Assembly (NCBI GenBank): GCA_014377915.1
Contig: JACMOT010000087.1
Span: 1 to 15,127, forward strand
Origin: Tardiphaga sp.
GTDB taxonomy: Bacteria; Pseudomonadota; Alphaproteobacteria; Rhizobiales; Xanthobacteraceae
DNA: 15,127 nucleotides
Direction of reading: 5' to 3'
The notes beneath the pieces were generated by a model. That model was not told where the DNA came from and ran no database searches. It saw nothing but the letters and a program-made list of their open reading frames with translations. Of this stretch, positions 14,600-15,127 are shown piece after piece; position 1 is the stretch's first letter; every line of letters begins with the position of its first letter. Both the position numbers and the translations under genes were made by a program.

Positions 14600-15127
14600 T
14601 CTAACGGCGCACACAGCTTTATTCCCGCGACGCTGGCGCGTCCGGGGTGTGCTGCATTCCCGCCCTCCGAAGAGGGCGCGCGGAACGCCGGGTGCCCGAT
14701 GCACCCATGGCCTGTGCGCGAATGCCGTAGTCGGCAAGTAGTGATGCGCACAGCAACTTCCGGATTCACCGGTTTCACCCGGCGTTCCGCACGCGATGAG
14801 TCTCCGGCTTGTTTCGTGCTCTTCCCGGCGGAACGATCGTCGCCCGAGGCCTCTAGGAGCAGCGCGCCGGATTTGGCATCGCGCCCCACACCCCCGCGAA
14901 TGCCGTACGGCATTCAGGAACCACACGACTTGGGCCGGCGCGACAGCGTGGTCGTCAGCCTCGGCTCCCGCCGCTCACGCTCGCCCGTCCTTGAACACTC
15001 CCCTAGCCATAAGGGGGCATGTTCACGTCGGGGCTGGCGCCCTGCGACCTTCGCTCCGGCCTGACGCTGCCGCGTCACCGCATCCCGCCCCGCGATCGCC
15101 GACGTCGCGAACGCCCCTCTCACCGGG
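14600..15127. repeat. Long structured noncoding repeat, continuing past the window edge
   Basis: No credible protein is seen after 14565. The stretch is full of inverted repeats: GCGGAACGCCGGGTG (14680-14694) with CACCCGGCGTTCCGC (14776-14790), 15 of 15 bases; hairpin GGGTGC/GCACCC (14690-14706); an 18-base perfect palindrome GAATGCCGTACGGCATTC (14898-14915); and CCCCT/AGGGG (15000-15016). The 13-mer CGCGAATGCCGTA occurs twice (14717 and 14895). The text, especially GTGCTGCATTCCCGCCCTCC and CGCGATCGCCGACGTCGCGA, resembles a repeat of several hundred bases that I recall from many loci of Bradyrhizobium and Rhodopseudomonas, where it is often mis-annotated as small hypothetical genes. The left boundary is approximate. 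Confidence 0.6.

Noticed and set aside
14023..14913. A 296-codon minus-strand frame spanning the response regulator and the terminal repeat
   Set aside because: Part of it is antisense to the receiver domain and part is within the structured repeat. Similar frames in this repeat family are, as I recall, spurious annotations.
14566..15127. tRNA or other standard RNA gene after the response regulator
   Set aside because: No T-arm GGTTCGAATC-like sequence, acceptor pairing or CCA-adjacent structure was found. The hairpins seen do not form a tRNA cloverleaf.

Overview
The window reads as a chromosomal segment of a GC-rich alphaproteobacterium, most likely Bradyrhizobium, Rhodopseudomonas, Afipia, Nitrobacter or a relative (family Nitrobacteraceae). 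The reasons are the protein sequences, a SAM-II (alphaproteobacterial) riboswitch before metX, the chorismate mutase-hisC-tyrC gene order, and several families of palindromic intergenic repeats that I recall from these genomes. No database search was possible, so the placement rests on recognition.

Layout. 1-617 (-) is the 5' part of clpB, cut by the window edge. 840-1622 (+) is a MOSC-domain protein. A folded repeat (about 1629-1760) lies between it and a convergent secreted CHAP/TIGR02594-like protein (-), whose frame is cut 13 codons early by an in-frame TAA at 1809-1811. 2754-4629 (-) is the metX-metW operon, preceded by a SAM-II aptamer, overlapping terminator and antiterminator hairpins, and a sigma70-like promoter. 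5029-7940 (+) is a tight aromatic amino acid operon: chorismate mutase, hisC-type aminotransferase, prephenate/arogenate dehydrogenase. It is bracketed by two copies of one palindromic repeat (4900-4992 and 7952-8039) in opposite orientation. 8061-9254 (-) is a DUF2125 membrane-anchored protein, divergent from a ChaC-like gamma-glutamylcyclotransferase (9375-9932, +). 9944-13174 (-) is a cell-envelope cluster, ftsE-ftsX-ydcF-like-plsC. Divergent from it are a zinc-ribbon (MJ0042) membrane protein (13295-14170, +) and a single-domain response regulator (14188-14565, +). The last ~530 bases (14600-15127) have no credible gene and look like a long structured repeat running off the window.

Function. 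The window is mostly housekeeping: proteostasis (ClpB), methionine synthesis with SAM feedback, phenylalanine/tyrosine synthesis from chorismate, glutathione turnover (ChaC-like), division-linked wall hydrolase control (FtsEX), phospholipid synthesis (PlsC) and one signalling receiver. I see no defence system, phage, integrase, CRISPR array, tRNA or rRNA, and no clearly undescribed multi-gene system. The most unusual signals are the early stop in the CHAP gene, the inverted repeat pair around the aromatic operon, the degenerate prephenate-dehydratase-like tail on the chorismate mutase, and the long terminal repeat.
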